Assembly (NCBI GenBank): GCA_949358305.1
Contig: OX442314.1
Coordinates: 53,763,369-53,827,368 of the forward strand
Reading direction: 5' to 3'
DNA: 64,000 nt
DNA from: Strigamia acuminata
Lineage: Eukaryota > Arthropoda > Chilopoda > Geophilomorpha > Linotaeniidae
Part shown: positions 1 to 10,795 of the stretch, one piece after another
How the letters are laid out: every line of letters starts with the position of its first letter
How positions within the stretch are numbered: the stretch's first letter is position 1
Program-made: the position numbers and the translations under genes
The notes under the pieces: model-generated
Told to the model about the DNA's origin: nothing
What the model saw: only the letters and a program-made list of their open reading frames with translations
Databases searched by the model: none

Positions 1-302
1 ATATCGTTAATTCCCCGACAACTAACAAAACAAAAAACATTAATGCTGAATGCTGAGATTAAACATCAATGCTGATACAGGGATTACAATTAAAAAATAA
101 ATAAATAAAAAAAATTAAAATAAAATAAATAGAATTGCAAAAACACCTGCAAAACATTTTAAAAAATTGAAATTAAAAATTAAAATTCCACATTTAACTA
201 TTCAGAAATTAAATTGAACACCCACTTTTATCCATCGGTCTAAAATCTAGAAATTGAAATCAAATAATTATTGAATTATTTTCGGTTGAAAAAAAACGTC
301 AA
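1..302. other. AT-rich intergenic DNA
   Basis: Strongly AT-rich sequence with A-runs and short ATAAA-like tracts. No open reading frame of interest, RNA gene or repeat unit was recognised. Confidence 0.6.
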
Positions 303-329
303 AAATAAATTTCAAAAAAGAGCTTGCAG

Positions 330-434
330 TCTCCCCCTCCTTCCCGCCCCCTCTCCCCCTCCTTCCCGCCCTCTCTCCCCCTCCTTCCCGCCCCCTCTCC
401 CCCTCCTTCCCGCCCCCTCTCCCCCCTCCCCGCC
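330..434. repeat. 22-bp pyrimidine-rich minisatellite
   Basis: About 4.5 tandem copies of a C/T-only unit built on CTCCCCCTCCTTCCCGCC, spaced 22 bp apart. The strand asymmetry is complete: nearly all pyrimidine on plus. Open frames through it on both strands are a by-product of the repeat. Confidence 0.85.
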
Positions 435-443
435 AATGGCGAT

Positions 444-640
444 GGCGATGTTGAGGCCACTCTTGGATGTTGTGGCCCATGTTGGATGTTGTGGCCCCTC
501 TTGGATGTTGTGGCCCATGTTGGATGTTGTGGCCCATGTTGGATGTTGTGGCCCATGTTGGATGTTGAAGCCCATGTTGGATGTTGTGGCCACTCTTGGA
601 TGTTGTGGCCACTCTTGGATGTTGTGGCCCATGTTGAAAA
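444..640. repeat. 19-bp minisatellite, about 10 copies
   Basis: Tandem units TTGGATGTTGTGGCCCATG, with variants ending ACTC or CCTC in place of CATG, start at 463, 482, 501, 520, 539, 558, 577, 596, 615 and 634. The period is not a multiple of three and all frames stay open, so the apparent histidine-rich proteins are artefacts. Confidence 0.9.
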
Positions 641-702
641 GAATAAACAGAAATAATGAGGAAATAATAAGGAAGTATTGAGGAAATGCCTACCCAAAGC
701 CA

Positions 703-903
703 AGAAATGCCGTCTTGAAAAGAGAAATAAATGCCTTTCAAAAGGAAATGCCGTCTTGAAAAGAGAAATAAATGCCTTTCAAAAGGAAATGCCGTCTTGA
801 AAAGAGAAATAAATGCCTTTCAAAAGGAAATGCCGTCTTGAAAAGAGAAATAAATGCCTTTCAAAAGGAAATGTCGTCTTGAAAAGAGAAATAAATGCCT
901 TGT
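703..903. repeat. 41-bp minisatellite, five copies
   Basis: Nearly identical 41-bp units (core AAATGCCGTCTTGAAAAGAG) with ATG positions at 707, 748, 789, 830 and 871. Only one base change (GCCGTC to GTCGTC) was seen in the last unit, which suggests recent expansion. Confidence 0.9.
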
Positions 904-1083
904 CCAGCTGGGAGGAACCCAAAAGCGACCCAAACGCTGTGCTTTGCATGCCAAAACGTTAACCCTACTAGAAAACAAATCCAGTTGGCCTGGTAACGCG
1001 CCTTCGCAACCAACCAGCAGCGAGCAGCGCATTTGCCGCCTTGCCATTTGCCCATCTCTCACCCCCAAATCCGCCGACTATAT

Positions 1084-1954
1084 TATAAATATTACAGCCC
1101 GAAGTTGTTCCTTTTGTTCGTCTGAGCCGTCACAGTCTAGGACTAATAAATCGGCCCAGTTTTCTGGTGTGTGAGTCTCTGTTTCGCCAACGGCGAGTGT
1201 ATGTAACCCGGCCAGTGTGCTCTCGAAATCTCCGATTTTGTAAGGCGCGGTCCAGCCAGGCAGCCTGTCGCAGGTGAATACTGCCCGCATGGGGTTTAAG
1301 TTGATGCCCGTTCGCCGCATGAAATTATGGCCGATTATGAGATCGCACACATTTTCTTTCAGTACGACAAAGTTAATGGGTGTAAACTGTTTCTCGTCTC
1401 CCCATTTGACACACAGAGTGATTTGTCCAATGGGTCGATGATCCACTCCCACTGCGCAGACTCGCATTCCTCGGGGACATTCCTGTATACTCTGTATAAT
1501 CACTGGGGGCCCTTGTCTGAGACAAAAGCTGTGCCCCAATGAAGCATTGAGTAGCTCCGGAATCCATCAATGCGTTATAGGTGAGTCCCCCTATCTCAAT
1601 TCGCATTCTAGGTGTATCAGAAGTTCGACCATTTACTGCGTTTACCAATTCGACAGAGTCTCCATGGTGTAATCTTTTGAGGTTGCAGAATTTTTTACGA
1701 TTCCACTGACCTTTAAAGATAGTCATGCGCTCCATTTGTTTCGTCATAGAGTCAATACATTCCTGAACTCCTCCGGAAGAACTAGTTGCGCGATCTCGGA
1801 TCGGAATTAATTCATCGAAAAGTTCTAGTTGGCCTAATACCTCGGCCAGTTCGTCTATAATTGGTATTTCAACTCTTCGAGGAGAAAACAAATCATCAGT
1901 GAACTCAGAGAAAGGAAGGAGGCAATTATTAGTGGGGGGTTGGGATACAGTCAC
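1084..1954 (-). pseudogene. Element E pol fragment: frameshifted aspartic protease
   Basis: Two overlapping minus-strand frames (1954-1373 and 1539-1084) together give a retropepsin-like region. The first frame holds the catalytic-type motif MDSGATQCFIG. Near 1540 the homology continues in the second frame with a hydrophobic IIGHNFM strand-turn motif, typical of the second half of gypsy proteases. A one- or two-base indel therefore separates the halves. Nothing resembling reverse transcriptase follows and the frame ends at about 1084. The family processes Gag-Pol during particle maturation; this copy cannot. Confidence 0.75.
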
Positions 1955-1965
1955 AACCCCCTGTA

Positions 1966-4017
1966 CTAGTTTTTTGACGTTTCCTTTTTCTCAATAGATG
2001 GAGTTGGGGCGGCTGTGGGTGGGGGCAGATATTTAGATAACAATTCAGTCATCGTGCTTTGCATTTTTGACTGAAATGCCCCTAACTTGTTGTCCAGTAA
2101 GTCGACGGTGACCCAATTCGGTTTAGGCCGTTTATTCTCTTCCGGCAAGGTGTTGGAAGGGTTTGGGCGCTTAGCGCCATCTCCCATCTTGTTCTTATTT
2201 AGCCACTTAGGGCATTCACGTTTGAAATGCCCAGTTTCATGGCAATAAAAACACTTGCCCGTTTTATTTTCCGTATAAGTGGTGAATAATCTCTCCATAT
2301 CATCTTCACTCTCCGGTTCTTCTTCGCTTTTAGATTCATTACCAGTCATAGACGGGTAATCAACCTTAGAAGCTCGAAGAGCGGCTTTATTTGGAAAACG
2401 ACTGTCTTTGGCATTTACGGGAGTATTTGCCGAAGTCTTGTCACTATTATCGTATTTGAGACGCGCGGTGTGTTGCGCTCTCGTCTCGAACATACAGCGA
2501 TGGCGACCGACGAAATGAATAATTTTGTCGACCGTCTTCTTTCCATAAAGCCCTTTGTTAACTAAAAGAGCGAAGCTTTCGGGGGTGATATTGTCGTATA
2601 GATGTGTCACTCCCTCTTGACTACCTTCAGGTACTTTCCCTTGAGCTTGTGAAAACCGCAAGAGAAAGTCATAAAGGCTTTCGTCGGCTTGTTGAATTAC
2701 GTTACGCAACCGTCGCGCTCTGGTGAGAGGGACCAAATCGAAACGTTCTAAGAACGCATCTTCAAAGATGTCCCAGCTCAAAAAGCGGTGTGATTCCTTT
2801 TTATACCACGTTTGAGCATGTCCAAGTAGGTAGCCGGGTACTACGTCATGGATCATCTCGTCAAGTGGAACTCTTTTTAGACTAGCGACAGATTTAGTAA
2901 TCTCTAAAAATCTCGCTACATCCTCCTGCCGGCCTTCAAATGCAGGGATGTCTAATCCCTTACAGATGTTGCGCCGATGATTGGACTCATTCCTCGGGGG
3001 TTGACCCGTCAACCCCTGAATAATGGCGGTCAAGTTTTCCCGCGAAAGACTGGGTGCAAAATTTGAATTTTGGTCCGAGTCGTTACGTCTATCACCTCTC
3101 ATTCCGTGTGGCGAGATAGGTCGAAAATTTGGGCGAGGGCGAACAAAGGGAGGAGGAGTTGTCGAACTCCTTCGTCCCCCTTGGCTCGGAGAATTATAAC
3201 CATGATTGGTTTGAGAACCGTTACCATGATTATAAAAATCTTTGCCGTTAGATTGATGAGTAGCGTTTGCCGTGAACTGTCGTGGTCTCTGACCAAGCGG
3301 TTCCCGACGAGTTGGCTGTTGCTGAGTGTCCTCAGCTTGCTCACTGCGATCCTGTCCACCATTGGTTATTTGACGACAGGTCAATTGGAGTTGCTCCTCT
3401 CTGTGACGAGGGTTTGAACGAGAAAAGTCTTGATCTGAGTTGAAAACCACTCTTTCGGTGACTGGGGGACCAGTTAACCTATATCGAGTAGGCGACACTG
3501 AGTGGCGCCTACCTTGCGTTTTTTGATAATCTGTCCGTAGGATCGATGGGGGTTCCGTCGGACTCCCCCTTATCGATAAGTCTAACCCTGCATCGCCGTC
3601 TGAGTTCCCTCCAACGGCCTGTGAAACGGGCCTAATTGGTGTAGAAACACGTGGCGGAAGCGGGTTATTGTCTTGAGGTGACAAATTTTCTCGAGATAAG
3701 GGTAAGTCCCGTGGTTGCGCATAAGTAATAGGCGCATTTCCACTTGATTTCCCCCTATTCAAGATCAATTCATCGGGCGAAGTGGCTGAGTGATTCAGCG
3801 AACTTTCAGCTGGTTGATTCAAAGCTACGTAGTGCTTGGCTTCTGCCAGCGTGGCGAAGCGTATAGCGTCTAACTTGAAATGGCGGCAATACGTTTTCAG
3901 GCCGTATGCCACGTTTCGAGGATTTCCCTCGTCGTCAGAATCATCCGATGAATGATGAGTACCGTCTTCAGCACCCTGGTTCATGGAAGCGAACATTTCG
4001 GGGTGACTACGAGACAT
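1966..4017 (-). CDS. gag: Element E Gag polyprotein
   Basis: Uninterrupted frame of about 683 residues. I start at the ATG at 4017 (Met-Ser-Arg-Ser); the frame is open further upstream but without ATG. The N-terminal stretch has a segment (HFKLDAIRFATLAEAKHYV) that weakly recalls a viroplasmin/RNase H N-terminal fold. A long polar, Pro/Ser/Arg-rich linker follows. Next comes a retrotransposon Gag domain with the usual W-x2-F and FxLRFSQ-like pattern (SWDIFEDAFLERF, YDFLLRFSQAQ). A CCHC zinc knuckle, CFYCHETGHFKREC, follows. The family packages element RNA into cytoplasmic particles. Frame intact, but the rest of the element is lost. Confidence 0.8.
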   Translation of the reverse strand: MSRSHPEMFASMNQGAEDGTHHSSDDSDDEGNPRNVAYGLKTYCRHFKLDAIRFATLAEAKHYVALNQPAESSLNHSATSPDELILNRGKSSGNAPITYAQPRDLPLSRENLSPQDNNPLPPRVSTPIRPVSQAVGGNSDGDAGLDLSIRGSPTEPPSILRTDYQKTQGRRHSVSPTRYRLTGPPVTERVVFNSDQDFSRSNPRHREEQLQLTCRQITNGGQDRSEQAEDTQQQPTRREPLGQRPRQFTANATHQSNGKDFYNHGNGSQTNHGYNSPSQGGRRSSTTPPPFVRPRPNFRPISPHGMRGDRRNDSDQNSNFAPSLSRENLTAIIQGLTGQPPRNESNHRRNICKGLDIPAFEGRQEDVARFLEITKSVASLKRVPLDEMIHDVVPGYLLGHAQTWYKKESHRFLSWDIFEDAFLERFDLVPLTRARRLRNVIQQADESLYDFLLRFSQAQGKVPEGSQEGVTHLYDNITPESFALLVNKGLYGKKTVDKIIHFVGRHRCMFETRAQHTARLKYDNSDKTSANTPVNAKDSRFPNKAALRASKVDYPSMTGNESKSEEEPESEDDMERLFTTYTENKTGKCFYCHETGHFKRECPKWLNKNKMGDGAKRPNPSNTLPEENKRPKPNWVTVDLLDNKLGAFQSKMQSTMTELLSKYLPPPTAAPTPSIEKKETSKN

Positions 4018-4776
4018 AACTAACGTTTCTAGCGCTGGAATCCTTGACTTAACTAAACTGTCTAAATGCACGAACGTAATCACTTTTTCTACGAAAAAGG
4101 TAATTACAAAAGAACTCAACTGGCGGAAGGAAGAATATATCGATAATATATTCGTCTAACTACTTCTTGTACTAAACGCTACACTGAATGTAAGATTTAC
4201 GTTAAACTGGTGTGTAGAAAGAACACACTTAAACTCACTAATAACTGCAAAATACACTTTAGTTTTAAACTGGCGTTTATAAGAACACGCTTAAACTAAT
4301 GATAAACGAAATACTACTTAACTTTACAGCTAAACGGCTCGAAAACTGGTCAAATGGTCACAAAGGATGGTGGCACATAGGAACGGTCTGGAGACGTCTT
4401 GGTCAGTCGGGTTGCAAGGAAGCAATGGTCACTTCTCGCGTCAACTCGATAATCGTCCTAATCCAGGCCTATTGTCTTTTCCGCGAATGGGTTGGATGGA
4501 CCAAGAGTGACACAGTTGACGTTAGTCACCTGTGCATTCTTAACCGGACATTCACTTTCTTGGAAGATCTCCTGTGGTTTCACCCTTCTTCGTGTTGAGA
4601 AAGGAAATAGAAATTTTCCCCCTTGCCTCTTTTATCTAATATTTCTTGGAAATATTAAATAGCAGAGGGATGGTAAATGATTCAAGCCTTGCAAAAGACA
4701 GGAAAAATTCGAACAAAACATTCTTGTTAGTCCTTCTTTACACTCACTAAAATTCAACTTTCAAATCTTGCAACCT
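4018..4776 (-). other. Element E untranslated leader
   Basis: Sequence between the primer-binding site and gag. It holds two imperfect copies of a TTTAAGTGTGTTC-type motif (around 4205-4235 and 4268-4295, minus strand). I see no conserved coding frame. Confidence 0.5.
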
Positions 4777-4794
4777 ATCTCGGTGGAACCTCCA
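4777..4794 (-). other. Element E primer-binding site, tRNA-Gln type
   Basis: On the minus strand TGGAGGTTCCACCGAGAT lies two bases (CG) after the LTR end. It is complementary to the 3' end of animal tRNA-Gln including CCA, as I know that tRNA. It fixes the orientation and the inner LTR edge. Confidence 0.8.
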
Positions 4795-4796
4795 CG

Positions 4797-5303
4797 TGTG
4801 ACAATGTTCTTTCGGCGCAAATATTTTACAATACTTGGTCGAGAAAAGCCATGTCAAACTACTAAAAGCTCACGAGAACAAGTTTAACAATTAATGAAAG
4901 TGAATTATTGCAACAGTGTAAATAAAATGGAGTCGAGGGTTTTCTCAAATCATATGACATTTATTTAGTATAACTCCGTTATATAAATAAAATGGCCGAC
5001 AAAACTGGCCAGTGATAATACGATTGGTGTCCTTGGCTCCGAAATAGATGGGTCAATACATCGTATTCGCATGGAGAAAAGATGTCATCTATCGTCGGGC
5101 TGACTGGTCTCTGGTTCGGTTCTGTAATGGCGGTATCCGAGGCTGTGCGGTTGACTTATTCCACATTGTCACAATCTCATGTAAATATCTAAGATATTTG
5201 CATAGAGTATTGCTGTTATGCTGTTTGGATTACGCATACTTTTGTTATCAAGTATGACGTAAATAATTCATCATGTGGGAATTAATGATATTCAGGCGTC
5301 ACA
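4797..5303 (-). repeat. Element E 5' LTR
   Basis: A 507-bp segment bounded by TGTGAC and GTCACA inverted ends, directly abutting the primer-binding site. No second copy exists in the window, so the outer edge rests only on the inverted ends. Confidence 0.65.
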
Positions 5304-6019
5304 CATAACTCGATGAGTATATGTCGTGAGCCAAAGGTCATTATGTTGTCATCTGGATTACAACAAGCAAATTTGGTTATCATTTGTTTGCTGTAATGTT
5401 TACTTCCGGTTCTACGTAGAATGAGTTCTTTATCGTGAGTAGAACTTCGTTTTACATCATGATACGATGAAATGATTTATGCAACTGAGTTGACTAAATC
5501 CAAACTGTAAAAGTACAAATATGAAATCCTACCGGGTCCGAACGGTAAACGTCATCCATCGCTCAGCCCGGTATCCTCGCGATCACACAGTCGCCGTCTG
5601 CCTCACAGGATTTGGCGGCAAACATCCTCCATCGCCCAATCCCGCGGCGTCACCTAGCCTAGCGAGTACTAAATGCCCGTCCAGGCCTGATTCCTCGCCA
5701 GTCCGGATGGTCATGACCACAGACAAGGATGGAGGTTTCCTCATCCAGGGTCGTACTCACGGAACACAACATTATCCGTAGCGTCAACCTCAGTCAAAGG
5801 CTGGTGATGCGCCATCGATTCGATAGCACCCAAAGATTGTCTTGCAACAATCCGCATTTCACCACAGGTCATGGTAAGCAGCACCATTTAAGGCGGGGAA
5901 TGCATATAAATATATATGCGGGCTCAAGTAAGTAAGTGTTCAACAAATATCATGACAAGAGCGAGCTATTTCCTGTTGCAAGGGAATATATGCTCTTAGA
6001 GCACAATGGAACTTCCAAT
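5304..6019. other. Intergenic, nothing recognised
   Basis: AT-rich up to about 5520, then a more GC-balanced stretch to about 5900 with short open frames on plus. No homology, motif or repeat structure was recognised. Confidence 0.5.
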
Positions 6020-6027
6020 GCTCCAAT

Positions 6028-6538
6028 TAGGGATGAGAACTTGACCAATTTTGGGGTCCCGTCCCGTCCCGTGTCCCGAATGTCCAAATTTTTCCCGTCC
6101 CGTCCCGTCCCGTGTCCCGAATGTCCAAATTTTTTCAGTCCCGTCCCGTCCCGTGTCCCGAATGTCCAAATTTTTCCCGTCCCGTCCCGTCCCGTGTCCC
6201 GAAATGTGCCGATTTTTCGAGTCCAGAACGTAATATGCGCGTATAACGTCAACGTAATACGCGCGTATAACGTTAAAATATGATCAAATGTGATGAAATA
6301 TGATCAAATATGATCAAATTTAATCAAATATGATCAAATATGATCAATAAATATGATAAAATGAAACTTCACCAAGTCCCGTCCCGTCCCGAATCCCGCA
6401 TAAGGCAAAAATTATCAGTCCCGTCCCGTCCCGAATCCCGTGAAATAGATTTATCCAGTCCCGTCCCGTCCCGAATCCCGCTGCGGGACCGGGACGGGAC
6501 CGGGACCGGGACCGGTCCCGGTCTCGTTCTCATCCCTA
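6028..6538. mobile_element. hAT-type MITE filled with GTCCC repeats
   Basis: A 511-bp non-autonomous DNA transposon. Terminal inverted repeats are TAGGGATGAGAAC (6028-6040) and its exact complement (6526-6538). They are flanked by a perfect 8-bp target duplication, GCTCCAAT, at 6020-6027 and 6539-6546. The 8-bp duplication and the TAGGGATG end are hallmarks of the hAT superfamily. The interior has no transposase. It is built of (GTCCC)n blocks: four ~40-50 bp units ending TGTCCAAATTTTT, an AT-rich TGATCAAATA array (6270-6350), then three GTCCCGTCCCGAATCCCG units and an inverted CGGGACGGGACC tract that can pair with them. Confidence 0.88.
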
Positions 6539-6546
6539 GCTCCAAT

Positions 6547-7292
6547 GGGGACATGAGTCCTCGGAATCCCTCCAATCACTGAGTGAGGGGTCGGATTCTG
6601 AGGCCACTTGCTCAATTAGATGACTTCCAGATGTTAAACAGGAACTGGATACCCAGGACTTAGCTCTCTCCTAAGTCAGGACAGGAACTGGATAGCGGGG
6701 ACACAATTTGGATTAAGTCTTTGACTCAAATCCACAGGGTGTCCATAATTGGTGCAGGTGCGCAAGGGTGAGTAATCCTCCGACTTGGGTTTATGATATA
6801 TTCTCTGAATAATGTCATAAACGATCCAATATGTCTCTAGATTAATAAATATATAAGGATAAACTGTTAGCTTCACATAAAACTGAGTTTTATGTGGTTT
6901 TAACACTAAACCCTCTATTCTGGTTAAATCTACCGCTAAAAGTAGAAAGCGCCATCTAACGACGAATTTAGTCATTATGACGTAACCGTCATATGTGTTT
7001 TCATCAAGTTGAGTTATTTGTGTAATGAGCGAATTCAAAAGTGAGCGGCCATTACGAGGATATGTAAATCTCCAGTTTATTAACATTCAAACAATGAAAC
7101 CAATTCGAAGTTATCAAATACATGAATTGTGCAGAAGTAGATAAAGCTACTGCCAGTGTCGATCGATCGTCACCGTTTCTCATTGAGTTTGCCTGCAAAA
7201 TTAAGATCAAATCAAATGTAGCATCACTCGTTACGACGCCATCTTGAAACAAATACGGAAATTCCAGATCGTATTTTGGATTTCACTTTTTC
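6547..7292. other. Intergenic, nothing recognised
   Basis: No known family or repeat was identified. A minus-strand frame of 136 codons (7086-6676) has no recognised motif and I do not call it a gene. The flanks of the MITE at 6020 and 6546 are continuous host sequence. Confidence 0.5.
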
Positions 7293-7355
7293 ATTTAAAA
7301 TTCAGACATTTCACATACCACGTGGGAGCCAACACCGTCAGCGCAGTCACACGCA

Positions 7356-8123
7356 ATGATGGTCGCGAGTGAAGAGCCGATGGAGAGCGACGCCGCCTCT
7401 TCGACTGCTTCACGTGGAGCCCCAACTCCACCTCCGCCGCCGCCACCGATGCCACCAGCGGCGACACCACAGACACCCGCCCTATCAAATGTGGCGGGTA
7501 AGCCCAGACGCTTGTTATGTCGGACGCCACCAACGATGTCCGCCGCTCGCCAGAGCCTGACGCCTCCCGCAGCCCAACAAGCGCGGGAAGAGACTGTCCA
7601 GCAAGCGGTAGTTCCGAAGAGCGCCAAGCCAGCGAAAGCGGCGAAGCCTCAGACGAACTATTATGAGAAGTTATGTGACGAGTTCTCTCAGCTGTCGATG
7701 ACGACGGCGACGCGCAAATTCATCCTCGCGCAGAGAGACAAGGGGAAATCGGTATTTGTTTGGCTGCACAACCAGGTGCGCCAGACCACCGATTTGATCC
7801 TCCATCAGCGTTTGCTGAGGGCCCACCGTGCGCCTCAAACGGCCGCGGAGGCGAACGCGATCCGGCACACCAATTCCGGGTTTTCGGCGTTCATTCCGCG
7901 GGTTTGGCTGCATGAGAGGAGACGTGCCCCGTACGAGCCAGCCGGCGGCCACGAATTGTGCTTTATTTCGGAGCACGAGGACCCCCGCGACCAGTCTTCA
8001 GCCTTGGTTGGAGATCTGGTTTTGCCGCCCGGCGTTGTGCCGCCCGGCGCTGAGCCGTCCGTCCCTGGAGTGAGTTTCGCCCAGGCGATGGATCCAGCGT
8101 CGGGTCCCAGCAAGAAGGATTGA
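7356..8123 (+). CDS. Element D ORF3 protein, C-terminal part
   Basis: A 255-codon frame from the first ATG at 7356; the frame is open from 7293, so the true N-terminus is probably lost. Residues about 20-75 are a Pro/Ala-rich linker. The rest is the ORF3 C-terminal domain also found in elements A and B. The shared pattern is a WL/WM-helix (FVWLHNQVR), a block LHQRLLRAH, an aromatic/VWLHERR strand, then a CFISEHEDP-type acidic motif. No signal peptide, membrane segment or catalytic motif is seen. It ends 40 bp before the 3' LTR. Function unknown; the position corresponds to env in other retroelements but the sequence does not. Confidence 0.7.
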   Translation: MMVASEEPMESDAASSTASRGAPTPPPPPPPMPPAATPQTPALSNVAGKPRRLLCRTPPTMSAARQSLTPPAAQQAREETVQQAVVPKSAKPAKAAKPQTNYYEKLCDEFSQLSMTTATRKFILAQRDKGKSVFVWLHNQVRQTTDLILHQRLLRAHRAPQTAAEANAIRHTNSGFSAFIPRVWLHERRRAPYEPAGGHELCFISEHEDPRDQSSALVGDLVLPPGVVPPGAEPSVPGVSFAQAMDPASGPSKKD

Positions 8124-8162
8124 TCGCTCCGGACACCAGCGGTCAGAGCTGGGAGGGGGACG

Positions 8163-9163
8163 TGTGGTGACCCGACTGGGGTGGGGCACGAAGAGTTTCT
8201 CTCGTGGCCTACATACGAGTAAAAAGGGGGAGTCGCACACGCGCCTCCCTTCCCTCAGAGCATTGACTCCCAGTCAATGGACGGGCGTCTGCCCTGGGGG
8301 AGTGGGGGAGATCCGTCTCTTCCACCATTGGGTAGCTAAAGTCACCTGTCACCCCCCGCTTTGTGCAAAGGAATTTGCCTTGCACTGAGCGGGCAGAACC
8401 AACACAAAAATCAACCAAGATACACGTAAAAGCCAAACGTCCTAAAACGATCAAGCCTAAGTACAAAGACTTCAGGAGTGACCTAGGACAAGGGACTTTC
8501 AACGTGAGTACGATTGATTTGTGTTAACCTCCGCAGAGTAACCTGCGAAACAAGATTACCACACTATTTTAGCAAGCCAGCTAGAAATAGTAAACCTACT
8601 CCAATTTAGCGAGTTGTGCAGACAAACGGTCGCACAAGCCTAAATTGCAGTAACCACGACGAGCGTTCCCGCCGCTGTGTGTATCGCCGGGAACCACCAA
8701 GCGTCCGCCGCTGTGTGATCGCCGGACACCTAAACAAAACCCTAAACCTAGACAACAGACCAGAAGTAAGACCTTTTAGGCATTCACTCGCGCCCGACCA
8801 GCGTGAGCCCGAAGGACCGAACGAGAAACGTGAGACGAGGACGCCATTCATTGCCACGCCGGCCCAAGACGACACCACGTTGCCACGCGGACGCCATCTT
8901 GGATCCAGAGCGCCAACAAAGGACGACCTCGACCAGTTTCCCGCCAACTTCACACACCTCAACCTTTTACCTTTTTATTCCCTTACATATTTTATTCCCT
9001 TTTAACTGTACATTCCCGTATAATAAATACATTTATTATATTTACCCTTTTATATTGTTTGCCGTGTTACATTCTTTTGGGTAACCGCTTGAGTAAAGCG
9101 GTGTTACGAGATTAGAGAGTGACTCATACCACGAGTTAGCGACAGATAGAGTTGAGCGCGACA
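8163..9163 (+). repeat. Element D 3' LTR
   Basis: Starts TGTGGTGACC immediately after a polypurine tract. AATAAATAC near 9021 is a likely polyadenylation signal. I place the end at GCGCGACA (9156-9163) because B's LTR ends ACGCGACA in the same sense. No second copy is present, so the right edge is inferred. Confidence 0.55.
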
Positions 9164-10795
9164 AGCGGGTACCGGTACATTTAACAGCAACCACATCCTC
9201 TGTCTCAGTTCCAACGACACATGGTTCCGGTGCGCCTGACTCTCGATGGCGTTGACGAACCGCAAATGCAGTTCACGCCACCGCTTCACCTCATCCACCC
9301 AGAGCCCGACCGTGGTACACCATGGAGAACGAGCTCATAGCAGACGGCGGGAACGGATTCAGGACACACCTGGGCCACTGACATTGTTGGATCCCGGTCA
9401 AATTCCAACGGTGCCTCGTCTGGTCGCTGCCCAGTCGAAGGCAATGCCAAAATTACAAATAATACAAGTCCAGTATTTCCACTGGATCAAAAGCTGGGGC
9501 AAACTAAATAATAAACTAAAAACAAGCAGACGACAGTCTGAATAACACCGCAAGACATGCGCTGATTGAACCATCGAGACAAAAAGCGCTCGACCTCGAG
9601 ACTAAACGCGATGTTAAGCAAAGCGCGCCATTATCGCACTAATTAGGAAAGGCGCGACATATAACACCATATGGCTGATCCAATATCTCATGTTTTAAAG
9701 ACCGGCAATATGGTCTTTCTTAAAAATTTAGAATTTATTTTAGAAATTTTGAGAAGAATTTGACAAATTCGGGTGGGGGGCCCCACTGCATTGGGTAAAG
9801 TGGTGGATGTGTTAATTTTAAAGTCGGCCATGATCAATAGATAGCACATTGCTCGCATTAGTTTATTTTTAATTGTTTTGTGCCAAAAGAAGACAATGAA
9901 TGAATTACGTAACCGCAAAGCAATGAGCTCATTGGGTCAGTGACATAACGACTAATCAATGGGCTTCCCAGCAAAAAGATCGCAACGGGATCCATTGATG
10001 AATTTATTTTAATTCTTATTAAAATAAATAGTTGTGTGCGGTCAGTACGGCACTGCATTGGGTAACGTGATTGATGTGATAAGATATTTTGACAACCCGC
10101 GTGGAAATGTAAACAACCAATATTTAGCTAGTTAGCCAATAGAATCAGGCCGTGTCACGTCATCGGCGGATAACGGACAAATTAATTTATATAAATGATT
10201 ACCCGTACTTAAGTTTGTAACTTACTTTTCTTTATTCTCGCCCACGTTGTATCAGCCTGAAGTTTTTAGAACGTGTTATCGTCTCGTGAAACTTGGAGTG
10301 AAGTTGAAATTTCAATATTCAGTATTTAGTATTCAGTATTTTCTTTAGAAAATATCTTATGAATAGCTAATATTTGAATGCAGTGACAGTGTATGCGTAG
10401 AATGAATGGAAAAAATTGAATAATGTAAACAATTTCACAGTTCAAACACAACATCACGCTTGCTGTGTCAACATTAAAATGAATGTAAGAGAGATTTCAA
10501 TCGAAGTTCGTGCATTTTATTTATCTAACTGGTTTCAGTTTGATTTGAAAATTCTTTTCATCGTCATTCGTAATAATTGTGTAAACATTTTGATGTTTGA
10601 ACAAGTTTGTTGAATCAAGATTTGCATGAAAGGCGGCTGAATGCAGCAACGTAGGTACACACATTTCTGACACTTCATTAATGAAAGTCAACTTTTATAT
10701 AAAACATTTTTCATGAAAGTTTTCCAAATTTCGTGCATTTAAAATCTGTACCTTTTTTTGCTGTCGTCTCTATCACGCGATATCAATTTCATATT
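9164..10795. other. Intergenic DNA
   Basis: No gene recognised. A ~29-bp imperfect motif built on CACTGCATTGGGTAA occurs at about 9782 and again at about 10050, suggesting remains of a diverged repeat. The stretch 9700-10760 is AT-rich. Confidence 0.5.

Larger units (their letters stand above)
1084..5303 (-). mobile_element. Element E: 3'-truncated Ty3/gypsy retrotransposon
   Basis: On the minus strand the order is 5' LTR (5303-4797), primer-binding site, leader, gag, then the start of pol, which stops inside the protease region at about 1084. Reverse transcriptase, RNase H, integrase and 3' LTR are absent. The protease is also frameshifted near 1540. This is an old, inactive copy, unrelated in LTR sequence to the gypsy elements A, B and D in the same window. 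Confidence 0.8.
7293..9163 (+). mobile_element. Element D: 3' end of a gypsy element related to A and B
   Basis: Contains the C-terminal part of the ORF3 protein shared with A and B, a polypurine tract (about 8148-8162, GGGAGGGGGACG) and an LTR starting TGTGGTGA, the same first eight bases as in A and B. gag, pol and the 5' LTR are missing. The left edge is uncertain: the ORF3 frame is open from 7293. Confidence 0.7.

Noticed and set aside
268-741. Overlapping frames on both strands in the minisatellites
   Set aside because: They arise from repeats without stops in any frame; period 19 shifts frame every unit.
330-903. CRISPR-like direct repeats
   Set aside because: Units are contiguous tandem repeats without unique spacers, and the genome is eukaryotic.
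9104-9298. Minus-strand 64-codon frame sharing residues with the tail of the WDR33 frame
   Set aside because: The shared part is only the common LTR-end fragment read in one frame.
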